DNA of 42,780 nucleotides from Pseudomonadota bacterium (GTDB lineage: Bacteria > Pseudomonadota > Alphaproteobacteria > Rhizobiales > Rhizobiaceae): the NCBI GenBank assembly GCA_023399465.1, contig JAEWPB010000046.1, positions 1-42,780 of the forward strand, read 5' to 3'. Positions 23,935-33,110 of this stretch are shown here, piece by piece (position 1 is the first letter of the stretch; each line of letters begins with the position of its first letter). The notes under the pieces were generated by a model. The model was given only the letters and a program-made list of their open reading frames with translations. It was not told where the DNA came from and did no database searches. The translations under genes were made by a program, and so were the position numbers.

Positions 23935-25290
23935 GTGGAGCAGGAATTGTCTTACAGGCAGAAGGCGGACGCCGCCGTGCGCGATCTCCTGCTGGAGTTC
24001 GAGTGCCAGCCGATCCTGTTCGTCGGCAGCGGCTTGTCCAGGAGATATTTCGGCGCCCCCAACTGGCACGAACTCCTGAAGGCCATATTCAACCGGATAC
24101 CCGACGGCCCCGACACATGCGAGTACCTCCGACAGAAGCATGACGACGACCCTGTCGCGATCGGTTCTGTTCTATCAGACATGGTGTTCGAGTGGGCATG
24201 GAAGGAAGCGCGGGACGAGTTCCCGGAGGGGTTCTTCAACTCCAAGGTCAGCAAGGATTCGTTCCTCAAGCATTTGGCCTGCCAGCACGTGGCTCAGATC
24301 ACGCCGGCAATAGCCGACATCAACGATGCGGCGATCCAGAAGGAGCTGGAGGCGCTGGCGGACATCAAGCCGCACGCCATCATCACCACCAACTACGATC
24401 TCTTTCTCGAGCAGGTGTTCGACGGCTACGAGCCGATCAGCGGCCAGACCATCCTGCGATACAACACCAACAGCTTCGGCGAGATCTTCCACATCCACGG
24501 AGACGTGTCGGATCCCACGTCGATCGTGCTCACCAAGCGGGACTACGACGAGTGGACGGAAAAGAAGAAGTACGTCTCGGCAAAACTGCTGACCTACTTC
24601 GCGGAGCATCCGGTATTCATTGTCGGCTACGGCCTCAATGATCCGAACGTCAAGGCGATCCTCCGTGACATCGGCGAGCTCGTCGTGGACGAGAATGGAC
24701 TGATACCCAACGTCTACCAGATCATCTGGCGACCGGAAGCCATCGAAAAGCATCCGCCTGATCAGTCGATTTTCGCGGTCGAAGGGCGGGAGTTTCGGAT
24801 CCGTGCTATCCATACCAACGACTTCGACTGGATCTTCAAGGCGCTGAAGAGCCAGTCGGCTCTCACCTCGATCAATCCGAAGCTGGTACGCGCACTGGCG
24901 GCCCGCACAATGAAGTTGATCCGGCACGACATACCCTCAGGATCCGTTCAGGTCGACTACGACGTCCTGGAACGTGTCGCCGGCGAGAAGGATTTCCTTC
25001 CGAAGCTTCTGGGGATCACGGTCATCGACAATCCCAATCAGTCTCACCCCTACACGCTGACGCAGTTGTCCCAGCGCATCGGCTTGCCGAACTGGCAGGC
25101 AGCGAACCACCTCTTGAACAGGATCAAGGACGAGAAAGGTATCGACCTGCGGTCATCGGACAACCGCTATCACTGCAAGATCAAGACCGGGAACAAGGCC
25201 TCAAGCATGGCCCGGAAGTGGTCCCACGAAGGAGTCGCGCTCCTGAAAAAGGTGCAGGATGACGAGGATTACGAAGTAGCGCTGCAATGA
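23935..25290 (+). CDS. SIR2-domain protein, probable NAD-dependent defence effector, 451 residues
   Basis: The N-terminal 290 residues match the SIR2_2-type NADase fold. Seen are PILFVGSGLSRRYFGAPNW (26-44, NAD loop), TTNYD (151-155, with the catalytic Asn and Asp), FHIHGD (185-190, catalytic His), IVLTKRDYDEW (197-207) and FIVGYGLNDPNV (228-239). SIR2 proteins of this type, in ThsA, DSR and pAgo-linked systems, deplete NAD on phage infection; that is family knowledge. The C-terminal 130 residues (LTQLSQRIGLPNWQAANHLL, with IKDEKGIDLRSSDNRYHCKI) look like a winged helix, so the protein may sense nucleic acid itself. The GTG start at 23935 has AGGAGG six bases upstream. It is divergent from the broken TniQ-like gene and has no obvious partner downstream. 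Confidence 0.85.
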   Translation: MEQELSYRQKADAAVRDLLLEFECQPILFVGSGLSRRYFGAPNWHELLKAIFNRIPDGPDTCEYLRQKHDDDPVAIGSVLSDMVFEWAWKEARDEFPEGFFNSKVSKDSFLKHLACQHVAQITPAIADINDAAIQKELEALADIKPHAIITTNYDLFLEQVFDGYEPISGQTILRYNTNSFGEIFHIHGDVSDPTSIVLTKRDYDEWTEKKKYVSAKLLTYFAEHPVFIVGYGLNDPNVKAILRDIGELVVDENGLIPNVYQIIWRPEAIEKHPPDQSIFAVEGREFRIRAIHTNDFDWIFKALKSQSALTSINPKLVRALAARTMKLIRHDIPSGSVQVDYDVLERVAGEKDFLPKLLGITVIDNPNQSHPYTLTQLSQRIGLPNWQAANHLLNRIKDEKGIDLRSSDNRYHCKIKTGNKASSMARKWSHEGVALLKKVQDDEDYEVALQ

Positions 25291-25785
25291 GCAGATCGCT
25301 GCTTGGGCGACAGGATTGAATCCTCGAAGTGGCATCCGTCGTCCCGAGCCAGCTACACGCGCGTCGGTCGACAGTCGGTCTGAAGAGCGGGTGGCCGAAG
25401 GACTCGTTAAGTATTAACCATCCGCTTCCGCGCCAATTCTGCACCGCTCGAACGATTTGCATCCGGATACTAATTCGGTTGCGAACTCCGAAGTATTTCT
25501 ATCGGGCAAGGCGCGGCCCTATTCTTTTCGGTTGGCGGCTCGTCAGAGCGAGATTTCGGCTGTTTACGGTTCTTTAACCATAAAACTCCAACGAGTCCTT
25601 GGATTGGCCGAGTCCTAGGAAAAACGCCGTCTGCGCCAAAAATATGGGTCAGAAATGTCCATGAGGGAGAGCGAGTTTGAATTGAACGGGCTGTGTGGCC
25701 GGAGGAGCCCTGCGATCCCCGCGCGGGCTGCGATCAGCCCCTCCGGCCGACGAAGACCGCCAAAGCGGCCCCGCATGTTCTAACG
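25291..25785. other. Intergenic stretch with a large hairpin
   Basis: These 495 bases have no supported gene. GGCCGGAGG (25697-25705) pairs with CCTCCGGCC (25740-25748), with AGCCC/GGGCT inside and TGCGATC present twice (25711 and 25730). This may end the transcripts of the SIR2 gene and the convergent unknown gene. The part before it (25400-25620) is A+T-richer and nothing is recognised there. Confidence 0.45.
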
Positions 25786-26601
25786 CTAGACAGCCGCCAC
25801 TAGCACTTGGCTTCGGTCGTCTTCCTGTTCAGGCCAGGCCCACTCGCGCTCCCGGAGGTAGTGTTCGGAGGTTTCCTTCTGTGTAAGATACCGCTTGTGC
25901 TCCGTTTCAACGTACCTCGGCTCACGAACCGTAGGGTTCCTGTAAACAATGGTGATGTCTTCCCCGCGGTACACCCCCGGCTCGACCATCGAAAGTAGGT
26001 CGGGATCTTGAGAGGCTTTTCCCGGGTCGATGGTCATTCCGACGTGCATCTCGGGATAGAAGCACGTGATACCATGTTCATCGGCGCCGTGTTCGTTCCT
26101 GATCAGGTTGCTCTCAAAGAAGGAACGGGTTCCCGCTGCTGCCTCTGTAAAGAGCTGTTCGGCAGCTTCCCTTGGAGTGAGGTGGCGATCCCAGTCGAAG
26201 AGGTAGTCCTCGAACAAGAAACGATCGCCCTGGCAGTCCGAATTTGCTCCGAGCATCTTGCTGTACGACGCATAGCCATCGATGACGACACCGAGCTCAC
26301 CGATCAGCCATCTCCTGAGTTCCGTCGGCTCCGCAAACTCCGGGCGTGGAGTGAGACCGCGGCTCCGTACCACCTCTTCGGTGTAAACCGCGAGGGCTTT
26401 GTTGTGGTACTCGCCGTCGCGATACTTCCGGCAGAGGCGATGAATGTTGGATTCGTCGTTGCCCCCAAGCGACCGGGCAGCATCCGTGACGCTCTGAAAC
26501 CGCCCCTCGATGATGCCGAGTCCCATCTCGATGAGAATGGCCCCGTCGTCATAGCCCCTGGCGGGCTTCACGATAGCTGAATTCAGTCTTCCCTGGGTCA
26601 T
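25786..26601 (-). CDS. Hypothetical protein, 271 residues
   Basis: ATG 26601 follows GGAGACGGCA, a good ribosome site. The N-terminus contains a helix-turn-helix-like stretch (EGRFQSVTDAARSLGGNDESNIHRLCRKYRDG, residues 32-63), in which ARSLGG-NDESNIHRLCRKYR looks like a DNA-contact helix. The middle holds ELRRWLIGELGVVIDGYASY, and the C-terminus is rich in Tyr/His/Glu (YRGEDITIVYRNPTVREPRY). I do not recognise a family for the rest. It is the last gene of the island before the tRNA and convergent to the SIR2 gene. It could be a regulator of island genes. Confidence 0.55.
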   Translation of the reverse strand: MTQGRLNSAIVKPARGYDDGAILIEMGLGIIEGRFQSVTDAARSLGGNDESNIHRLCRKYRDGEYHNKALAVYTEEVVRSRGLTPRPEFAEPTELRRWLIGELGVVIDGYASYSKMLGANSDCQGDRFLFEDYLFDWDRHLTPREAAEQLFTEAAAGTRSFFESNLIRNEHGADEHGITCFYPEMHVGMTIDPGKASQDPDLLSMVEPGVYRGEDITIVYRNPTVREPRYVETEHKRYLTQKETSEHYLREREWAWPEQEDDRSQVLVAAV

Positions 26602-26730
26602 TGCCGTCTCCGTTTATGAACTGCTCCAAGCCAAGCAGATCGAACGGAATACGACGAGGACTTTTCGAGTTGTCCGAAACGGACAGGTCCACAGGCACTC
26701 AGTCCGCATTTATGTGGCGATCAAGAAGAT

Positions 26731-26807
26731 TGGCGCACCCGACAGGATTCGAACCTGTGACCTTTGGAATCGGAATCCAACACTCTATCCAGCTGAGCTA
26801 CGGGTGC
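26731..26807 (-). tRNA. tRNA-Arg (anticodon CCG)
   Basis: Read on the minus strand, GCACCCG (26807-26801) pairs with CGGGTGC, followed by discriminator G and an encoded CCA (26731-26733). The D arm (GCTC...GAGT), the anticodon stem TTGGA/TCCAA with loop TTCCGAT (anticodon CCG), and the T arm with TTCGAAT are all in place. The 3' end faces the unknown-gene island to the left, a frequent site of integration by tyrosine recombinases. Confidence 0.95.
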
Positions 26808-27160
26808 ATGCCTCATGGCGAGGTGACTCGCCGTTCGTCCGATGCTGCGGTTCTTAACCCAGTATTCGCGCCGCATCAATCTGAAAAATTCAGGAAAATG
26901 AGTTCCCTGCCGAATGGCGGTGAAAGCGCCTGTTAAAGCAGCCCTTTGGCGGATCCCTGTCGTCGCGCCGCGTGATGCCTCGGGCCGGGCATCTGCAGAG
27001 GATGATCATGCCGGGAAGCACGTGCCTGTCGTTCCTGGTGACGGCCTCGTGCGGGAAGAGGCGGGCGAGGGCGGGCGACGATCTGGTCGTTCGTCGCCGC
27101 CGGGTGCAGCCGGCATGGCGGATAAAGTCGCTGGCGCCTGGTCGTGGAAAAATTCGCGAA
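26808..27160. other. Intergenic region between tRNA-Arg and the xyl operon end, no gene seen
   Basis: About 350 bases, G+C-rich from 26950, have no credible gene. The plus-strand open frames that run from here into the transporter region are antisense shadows. It should contain the promoter of the minus-strand tRNA. Confidence 0.4.
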
Positions 27161-27203
27161 GACGGGCCCCGCGCGAAAGCGATCGTTTCGCGCGGGGCCC
27201 GTC
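27161..27203 (-). terminator. Perfect 18-bp hairpin terminator of the xyl operon
   Basis: GACGGGCCCCGCGCGAAA (27161-27178) is exactly complementary to 27186-27203, with a seven-base loop. On the minus strand it is followed by a T-rich stretch (AATTTTTCC). It lies 15 bases past the stop of xylG. Confidence 0.85.
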
Positions 27204-27217
27204 GCCGGGAAAATTTC

Positions 27218-28003
<786 letters not shown>

Positions 28004-28017
28004 TGGTCCATCTCCTG

Positions 28018-29331
28018 TTACTTGGCGCGGGCGCGGTACACGGTGTCGAGCCAGACGGCGATGACCAGTACCATGCCGACCACGATGCGCTGCAGCGGGC
28101 TGTCGATGCCGAGCAGCACCATCCCCGATTGCAGCGACTGCATGACGAGCGCGCCGAGCATGGCGCCGGCGATCGTGCCCGTGCCGCCGGCAAGCGAGGT
28201 GCCGCCGATGACGGCGGCCGCGATGGTGTAGAGTTCGTCGAGTTCGCCCTGCGCGTTGGTGGCAGCGTTGAGACGGGCGGTGGAAATCGCCGCGGCGATG
28301 GCACACAGCGCTCCCATCAGCGCAAAGATCCGGACGGTCACCCAGCGGGTCTTGATGCCGGCGAGTTCGGCGGCTTCCGGATTGCCACCGATGGCGAAGA
28401 CGTAGCGGCCGAACCTGAGCCGCGTCGAGATGAACGTCATGATGATGCCGATGAATATGGCCATTAGCACGGGAATGGCAATGCCGTGCGAAATGAACAG
28501 CCCGCCTTCCGGCCAGGCGATGCCGTGGGCCTCGGCGTAGCGGCGGGCGATGTTCGCCGGCCAGGGATAGGCGTTGGCAACGGTGACGGCGCCGAGAACG
28601 AGGGTGCAGCCGAGCAGTGCCAGGAAGTATTCCGCCCAGACCGGCCGGCGGGGAAAGCCGAAGCGCTTGCGCTGGTTGCGCGAATGGACGATCGTCGCGA
28701 TGATGGCGATGCAGGCGATGATGCCGACCGTCCAGCTGGCGGTGGCCCCGATCGAGCCCTCGGTGCCGCCGCCCATCAGCCGGAAGGTGGCGTCCATGGG
28801 GGCAACGGTGCGGCCGCTGGTGACGAACCAGGTGGCGCCGCGCCAGACCAGCAGGCCGCCAAGCGTGACGATGAAGGACGGCACGTTCAGGAAGGCGATG
28901 ATGACGCCGTGGAAGGCGCCGATGGCGGCGCCGAGCATGAGGCCGACGGCAAGCGTGATGATCCAGGTCGCCGGATTGTTGAAGCCGATCATCTGCGGCA
29001 GCAGCTCTGCCTGCATCACGCCCATGATCATGCCGACGAAGCCGAGCACGGAGCCGACCGACAGGTCGATGTTGCGGGTGACGATGACCAGCACCATGCC
29101 GGTGGCCATCACCGCGATCGAGGCGGTCTGAACCGAGAGGTTCCAGAGGTTGCGCGGGGTCAGGAAAAGGCTGCCGGTCAGGAGCTGGAAGCCAATCCAG
29201 ATGATCAGCAACGCGCCGACCATGCCGAGCAGGCGGGTGTCGATTTCGGTGGCGCGGAAAAAGCGCTGGATGACGCCTTCCTCGGCCGCCCGGGCGCGGT
29301 TTACTTGCGTGGTATTCGTCGTATCGGCCAT
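28018..29331 (-). CDS. xylH: Sugar ABC transporter permease, XylH type, 437 residues
   Basis: This inner-membrane permease carries the binding-protein-dependent transport motif of the ribose/xylose class (VLVIVTRNIDLSVGSVLGFVG, about residues 89-109) and the conserved NVPSFIVTLGGLLVWRG and GGNPEAAELAGIKT loops. It is longer than RbsC-type permeases because of extra helices and a loop in the middle (about 210-300, including ANAYPWPANIARRYAEAHGI), a feature of XylH. The start is ATG 29331; a farther upstream start is possible but adds a non-hydrophobic Arg-rich stretch. A small 7-bp hairpin separates it from xylF. The substrate follows from the binding protein. Confidence 0.88.
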   Translation of the reverse strand: MADTTNTTQVNRARAAEEGVIQRFFRATEIDTRLLGMVGALLIIWIGFQLLTGSLFLTPRNLWNLSVQTASIAVMATGMVLVIVTRNIDLSVGSVLGFVGMIMGVMQAELLPQMIGFNNPATWIITLAVGLMLGAAIGAFHGVIIAFLNVPSFIVTLGGLLVWRGATWFVTSGRTVAPMDATFRLMGGGTEGSIGATASWTVGIIACIAIIATIVHSRNQRKRFGFPRRPVWAEYFLALLGCTLVLGAVTVANAYPWPANIARRYAEAHGIAWPEGGLFISHGIAIPVLMAIFIGIIMTFISTRLRFGRYVFAIGGNPEAAELAGIKTRWVTVRIFALMGALCAIAAAISTARLNAATNAQGELDELYTIAAAVIGGTSLAGGTGTIAGAMLGALVMQSLQSGMVLLGIDSPLQRIVVGMVLVIAVWLDTVYRARAK

Positions 29332-29413
29332 GGCCTTGCCGTTCTCCCCCACTGGATCACGATTGGTTTCGCGCCGGAAGCCTTCCGGTTGCCGGCGGTC
29401 TGATCGGCGCAAA

Positions 29414-29439
29414 CGCCGCAACGGCGGTCCGCTGCGGCG
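29414..29439 (-). terminator. Intercistronic hairpin between xylF and xylH
   Basis: CGCCGCA (29414-29420) pairs with TGCGGCG (29433-29439). Hairpins after binding-protein genes often protect the upstream mRNA and lower expression of the permease. Confidence 0.4.
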
Positions 29440-29472
29440 CTTGGGATCAGACGGCTGCCCTTCGGCTATGGA

Positions 29473-30513
29473 TCACTTGCAGGCGTCGACGCTGCCGGCG
29501 GCAACGTTCTGGCAGGCTGCGTCCTTGGAGATCCAGCCGGCATCGATCACCACGCCGAGGTTTTCCTTGGTGATCGGCATCGGCGCCAAGAACACCGACT
29601 TCATCTCGACGCCCTTCGGGCCGCCGCTGAAGCTGGTGACGCCGGGGACCTCGTCCATCGTCTTGCCGCCGGCGAGAAGCGCGGCGATCTCTGCGGCGCG
29701 CTTGCCGAGTTCGCGGCTGTCCTTCCACACCGATACCGTCTGGGTGCCGAGGGCGACGCGGTTGAGCGCGGCATGATCGGCGTCCTGGCCGGAAACCGGC
29801 ACCGCACCGGCCAGACCCTGCGCCGAGAGCGCCGCGATGGCGCCGCCGGCGGTGCCGTCATTCGAGGCGACGACCGCGTCGACCTTGTTGTCGTTGGCGG
29901 TCAGGAACTGCTCCATGTTCTTCTGGGCGTTCTCCGGCTTCCAGCCGTCGGTATAGGCCTCGCCGACATTCTTGATCTTGCCGGCGTCGATAGCTTCCTT
30001 GAGCACTTCGACCTGGCCGGAGAACAGGAAGTCGGCGTTCGGGTCGGCCGAGTTGCCCTTGATGAAGACGTAATTGCCTTCCGGCTTCACCTTGAACACT
30101 TCGCGGGCCTGCATGCGGCCGACTTCCTTGTTGTCGAAGGTGATGTAGAAGGCGGCCGGGTTCTCGATCAGGCGGTCATAGCCGACGACCGGGATACCTT
30201 CGGCTGCGGCCTTTTCGATTGCCGGGCCGATGGCGTCGGAATCCTGCGCCAGCACGATCAGCGCATTGGCGCCCTGGGCGATCAGCGATTCGATGTCGGT
30301 CAACTGCTTGGCGGCGGACGACTGGGCGTCGGCGGAGATGTATTTGTCGCCGGATGCCTCGAGGGCAGCCTTGATCGCGGCCTCGTCGGTCTTCCAACGC
30401 TCTTCCTGGAAGTTCGACCAGGAGACGCCGACGACCAGATCCTTTGCCTGGGCGACGGAATGCATGCCTGCAATGATGGCCACGCCGGCCATCAGCTTCA
30501 AAAGCGATTTCAT
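29473..30513 (-). CDS. xylF: D-xylose-binding periplasmic protein
   Basis: The 346-residue product starts with a Sec signal (MKSLLKLMAGVAIIAGMHSV then AQA, cleaved before KDLVVG). The mature part is a type I periplasmic sugar-binding protein. Segments such as VGVSWSNFQEERWKTD, ALIVLAQDSDAIGPAIEKA, PVVGYDRLIENPAAFYITFDN and DAVVASNDGTAGGAIAALSA closely follow E. coli XylF (ERW, YDRMI, SFDN, VVASNDATAGGAI). The ATG at 30513 has GGAGG six bases upstream. It is first of the minus-strand xylF-xylH-xylG operon and divergent from the ROK regulator, with a palindromic operator in between. Related aldoses may also be bound. Confidence 0.9.
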   Translation of the reverse strand: MKSLLKLMAGVAIIAGMHSVAQAKDLVVGVSWSNFQEERWKTDEAAIKAALEASGDKYISADAQSSAAKQLTDIESLIAQGANALIVLAQDSDAIGPAIEKAAAEGIPVVGYDRLIENPAAFYITFDNKEVGRMQAREVFKVKPEGNYVFIKGNSADPNADFLFSGQVEVLKEAIDAGKIKNVGEAYTDGWKPENAQKNMEQFLTANDNKVDAVVASNDGTAGGAIAALSAQGLAGAVPVSGQDADHAALNRVALGTQTVSVWKDSRELGKRAAEIAALLAGGKTMDEVPGVTSFSGGPKGVEMKSVFLAPMPITKENLGVVIDAGWISKDAACQNVAAGSVDACK

Positions 30514-30600
30514 ATTTTCCTCCCAAGTGACAAGCAGGCGACCCTCACAATGAGCTCTCTCCGGTCGCCGCGACATCTGTCCAGAAGCCTCAAAAGATTT

Positions 30601-30619
30601 TTTCTCGACAGTCGAGAAA
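30601..30619. promoter_or_regulatory. Palindromic operator between xylF and the ROK repressor
   Basis: TTTCTCGAC-a-GTCGAGAAA is a perfect 9-bp inverted repeat. It is placed 88 bases before xylF and 118 bases before the ROK gene, in the only gap between them. ROK repressors of the XylR/NagC type bind such sites. Binding is inferred from place and symmetry. Confidence 0.75.
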
Positions 30620-30736
30620 TTAAATGTCAGAGAATCCGGGAACTGTCAACGGAGCAATTGCGCTTGCCGTCGGCAGGCATGTGAGGCACTGGGCGGGACG
30701 AGCAGAAGGCGGCTGAGTCGGGGAGGCGGCATCGCG

Positions 30737-31942
30737 ATGTTGACCAAATCCAGCACCGAATTGGTACGGCAGCAGAACAGCGGCCTGGTGCTTTCGGCTC
30801 TGCGACGCCACGGGAAGCTGGCGCATACCGAGATCTCGGACTTCACCCGTCTGTCCTCGGCAACGGTGTCGGCGATCACCGCCGAGCTGGAGCGGGCAGG
30901 GATCATCGTCAAGAGCGAAAGCCAGGCGCCGAGCGGACGGGGTCGGCCGCGCGTGCTGTTCGAGCAGCGGCGCGACTGCGCCTATCTGATCGTCGTCATC
31001 CTCTCGTCCGATGCGGTGCAGTATTCGCTGGTCGACTATTCCGGCCGCCTGCTCGATCGCTTCTCCGAAGCCCGCACCATCCAGCAGGCTTCCGCATCGG
31101 CATTGACCGCGATGATCTCCCTCGGGCTGGATCGCCTCGTCGCACGCTCCGCGATTTCGCGCGACAAGGTGATGGTGATCTCGATCAGCAGCAAGGGGTT
31201 GGTCGACCAGGAGCGGGCGCAACTCGTCTGGTCGCCGGTGCTCGGCGAGGAGCGGGTCGATTTTGCCGCGGCGCTTCAATCGAGCTGGTCGGCCAAGGTG
31301 CATCTGAGCAACGAAACGCTGCTGGTTGCGGCAGCGCTCGGCGAACGCGCGGCAAGGCAGGAGCCGGACCGCAAGAGGAGGCTCGCCGCGCTGTCGCTCG
31401 GCCACAGTATCGGCCTCGGGATCATGGAAGGCGGCGGTGAACAGCGGGCGATCGCCCCGAATTTCGGGCACATGCTGCATGTGCCGGGCGGTGCGCTCTG
31501 TCGTTGCGGGTCACGCGGCTGCATCGAGGCCTATTCCGGGTTCTATGCGATCCTGAGGACCGCCTTCGAGGTGCCGCAGGATACGGTTCCTGCGAAGTTC
31601 GTGCCGATCGCCGAACTCGACAAGCTTGCGCTCAAGGCGAGGCAGGGGAGCCGCAATGCCATCTTCGCCTTTCGCCAGTCCGGCCTGGCGCTCGGCAACG
31701 GACTGTCGAGGGTGCTCAGCCTCTACGAGCGCATGCCGATATTCATCACCGGACCGGGGACGCGCTATTACGACCTGCTGCAGGCGGGGATAGAGGAGGG
31801 GCTTGCCCAGTCGCAGGTCGTCCGGCTGGAGGGCATGCCCGTGATCGACATCGTCGCGGACGAGCCGGGGCTGGTTTTCGAAGGCCACTTGAACCAGGCG
31901 CTGGCGATCATCGACCAGGACGTCGTCGGCAACACGCCGTGA
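30737..31942 (+). CDS. ROK-family transcription repressor (XylR-like), 401 residues
   Basis: The N-terminus has a winged helix-turn-helix (VLSALRRHGKLAHTEISDF and LSSATVSAITAELERAGI, about residues 18-55). The rest is a ROK/sugar-kinase-like fold with the zinc motif CRCGSRGCIEAY (about 255-266) and a G-rich segment (SLGHSIGLGIMEGG). ROK repressors of this type release DNA when the sugar is bound. The place, divergent from xylFHG across a perfect palindrome, points to control of xylose uptake and probably of its own gene. ATG 30737 has GGGAGG 10 bases upstream. No xylA/xylB lies in the window, so the catabolic genes must be elsewhere. Confidence 0.87.
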   Translation: MLTKSSTELVRQQNSGLVLSALRRHGKLAHTEISDFTRLSSATVSAITAELERAGIIVKSESQAPSGRGRPRVLFEQRRDCAYLIVVILSSDAVQYSLVDYSGRLLDRFSEARTIQQASASALTAMISLGLDRLVARSAISRDKVMVISISSKGLVDQERAQLVWSPVLGEERVDFAAALQSSWSAKVHLSNETLLVAAALGERAARQEPDRKRRLAALSLGHSIGLGIMEGGGEQRAIAPNFGHMLHVPGGALCRCGSRGCIEAYSGFYAILRTAFEVPQDTVPAKFVPIAELDKLALKARQGSRNAIFAFRQSGLALGNGLSRVLSLYERMPIFITGPGTRYYDLLQAGIEEGLAQSQVVRLEGMPVIDIVADEPGLVFEGHLNQALAIIDQDVVGNTP

Positions 31943-31966
31943 AACGGCCGGACCTGCCGGCCGTTT
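31942..31966. terminator. Convergent terminator between the ROK gene and idhA
   Basis: AAACGGCCGG (31942-31951) is perfectly complementary to CCGGCCGTTT (31957-31966), with A and T runs at the base on both strands. It therefore can work in both directions. Confidence 0.8.
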
Positions 31967-31991
31967 CCAATTAAACGCCCGATTGGCGGCG

Positions 31992-32984
31992 TTAGCCGAT
32001 GCGGATCTGGCGCTTTTCCCTGACCGATTGCAGCGCCGCGTCGGCAAGCCGAAGGGCGGCCAGCCCGTCGGTGCCGGAAGGCGTGATCGGTGCACCCTTC
32101 TCGATCGCGGCGATGAAGCTGGCAATCTCGTTGGCATAGGCTTCGGTGTAGCGGGTCATGAAGAAGTCGTGCAGCGGCGGCCTGGTGTAGCCGTCGCCAT
32201 TGGCGACCTCGATCGAAACGGGACGCTGGTTTTCGGCCGCGACCATACCCTTTGATCCGTGCACCTCGATGCGCTGGTCGTAGCCGTAGGTGGCGCGCCG
32301 CGAATTGGAAATGATCGCCTGCCTGCCCGACGCGGTTTCAAGGATCACCGAGACGCTGTCATAGTCGCCGGCATCGCCGATGGCCTTGTCGACCAGCACC
32401 GCCGCATGGGCGCTGACGCTGACCGGTTCCTCGCCGAGAAGGAAGCGGGCCATGTCGAAGTCATGGATGGTCATGTCGCGGAAGATGCCGCCCGAGCGCT
32501 TGATGTAGTCGACCGGCGGGGCGCCCGGATCGCGCGAGGTGATCGTCACCATTTCGACTTCGCCGATGCGGCCATCGTCGATCGCCCTGCGAACCGCCAT
32601 GAAATGCGGATCGAAGCGGCGGTTGAAGCCGACCATCAGCTTGGCGTTGGTCCTGGCGACGACCTCAAGGCAGGCTTTCACGCGTCCGGCATCGAGGTCG
32701 ACCGGCTTCTCGCAGAAGATTGCCTTGCCGGCGCGAGCGAAGCGTTCGATCAGATCGGCATGGGTGTCGGTCGGAGTGCAGATAACCACGGCGTCGATGT
32801 CGTCGGCGGCTTCGATCGCCTCGATCGAGCGCACATCGCAGCCATAGGCGTCGGCAATCGCCTGCGCGGCGGCCGGAAACGCGTCGGCAACCGCAACGAG
32901 GCGGGCATCGGCATCGCCGCTGACGGCCTTTGCGTGGACCTTGCCGATCCGACCGGCGCCGAGAAGACCAAATCTGACTGTCAT
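31992..32984 (-). CDS. idhA: Inositol 2-dehydrogenase
   Basis: The enzyme oxidises myo-inositol to 2-keto-myo-inositol with NAD, the first step of inositol use. The 330-residue product has the nucleotide-binding motif GLLGAGRIGKVHAKA (6-20), the EKP motif with the catalytic Lys (93), VGFNRRFDPHF (118-128), and Asp170/His174 in FRDMTIHDFD. The Lys, Asp and His match the catalytic triad of B. subtilis IolG (97, 172, 176) in spacing. The sequence follows rhizobial IdhA (IolG) almost throughout, from MTVRFGLLGAGRIGKVHAKA to the EKRQIRIG end. The ATG at 32984 is used by homologues. A phased GGAA/TTCC array lies about 130-170 bases upstream and matches the IolR motif. The iolCDEB genes are not in the window, as is common in rhizobia. 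Confidence 0.95.
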   Translation of the reverse strand: MTVRFGLLGAGRIGKVHAKAVSGDADARLVAVADAFPAAAQAIADAYGCDVRSIEAIEAADDIDAVVICTPTDTHADLIERFARAGKAIFCEKPVDLDAGRVKACLEVVARTNAKLMVGFNRRFDPHFMAVRRAIDDGRIGEVEMVTITSRDPGAPPVDYIKRSGGIFRDMTIHDFDMARFLLGEEPVSVSAHAAVLVDKAIGDAGDYDSVSVILETASGRQAIISNSRRATYGYDQRIEVHGSKGMVAAENQRPVSIEVANGDGYTRPPLHDFFMTRYTEAYANEIASFIAAIEKGAPITPSGTDGLAALRLADAALQSVREKRQIRIG

Positions 32985-33110
32985 TTCTTCATCTCTTTCG
33001 ATCTGCCGGCGGTGCCGGACGTGCGGTGTGAACGAGCCATGCAATACGGGAGGGGTGGGGTTTTGCGGATGCGCGGTCTCCTCCTCCAGGGGAACGCCTC
33101 CGTCGACTTC

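Noticed and set aside
21917..25290. A complete Tn7-like or CRISPR-associated transposon, suggested by the TniQ-like gene
   Set aside because: No transposase, TniB/TnsC ATPase, end repeats, Cas genes or CRISPR array are seen nearby.
25305..25325. Short similarity of GGCGACAGGATT-GAATCCT to the T-arm of the tRNA-Arg gene, as a possible attachment repeat
   Set aside because: Only about a dozen bases match, with a gap, and it lies between the SIR2 gene and an unknown gene, not at the island's left edge. Chance is likely.
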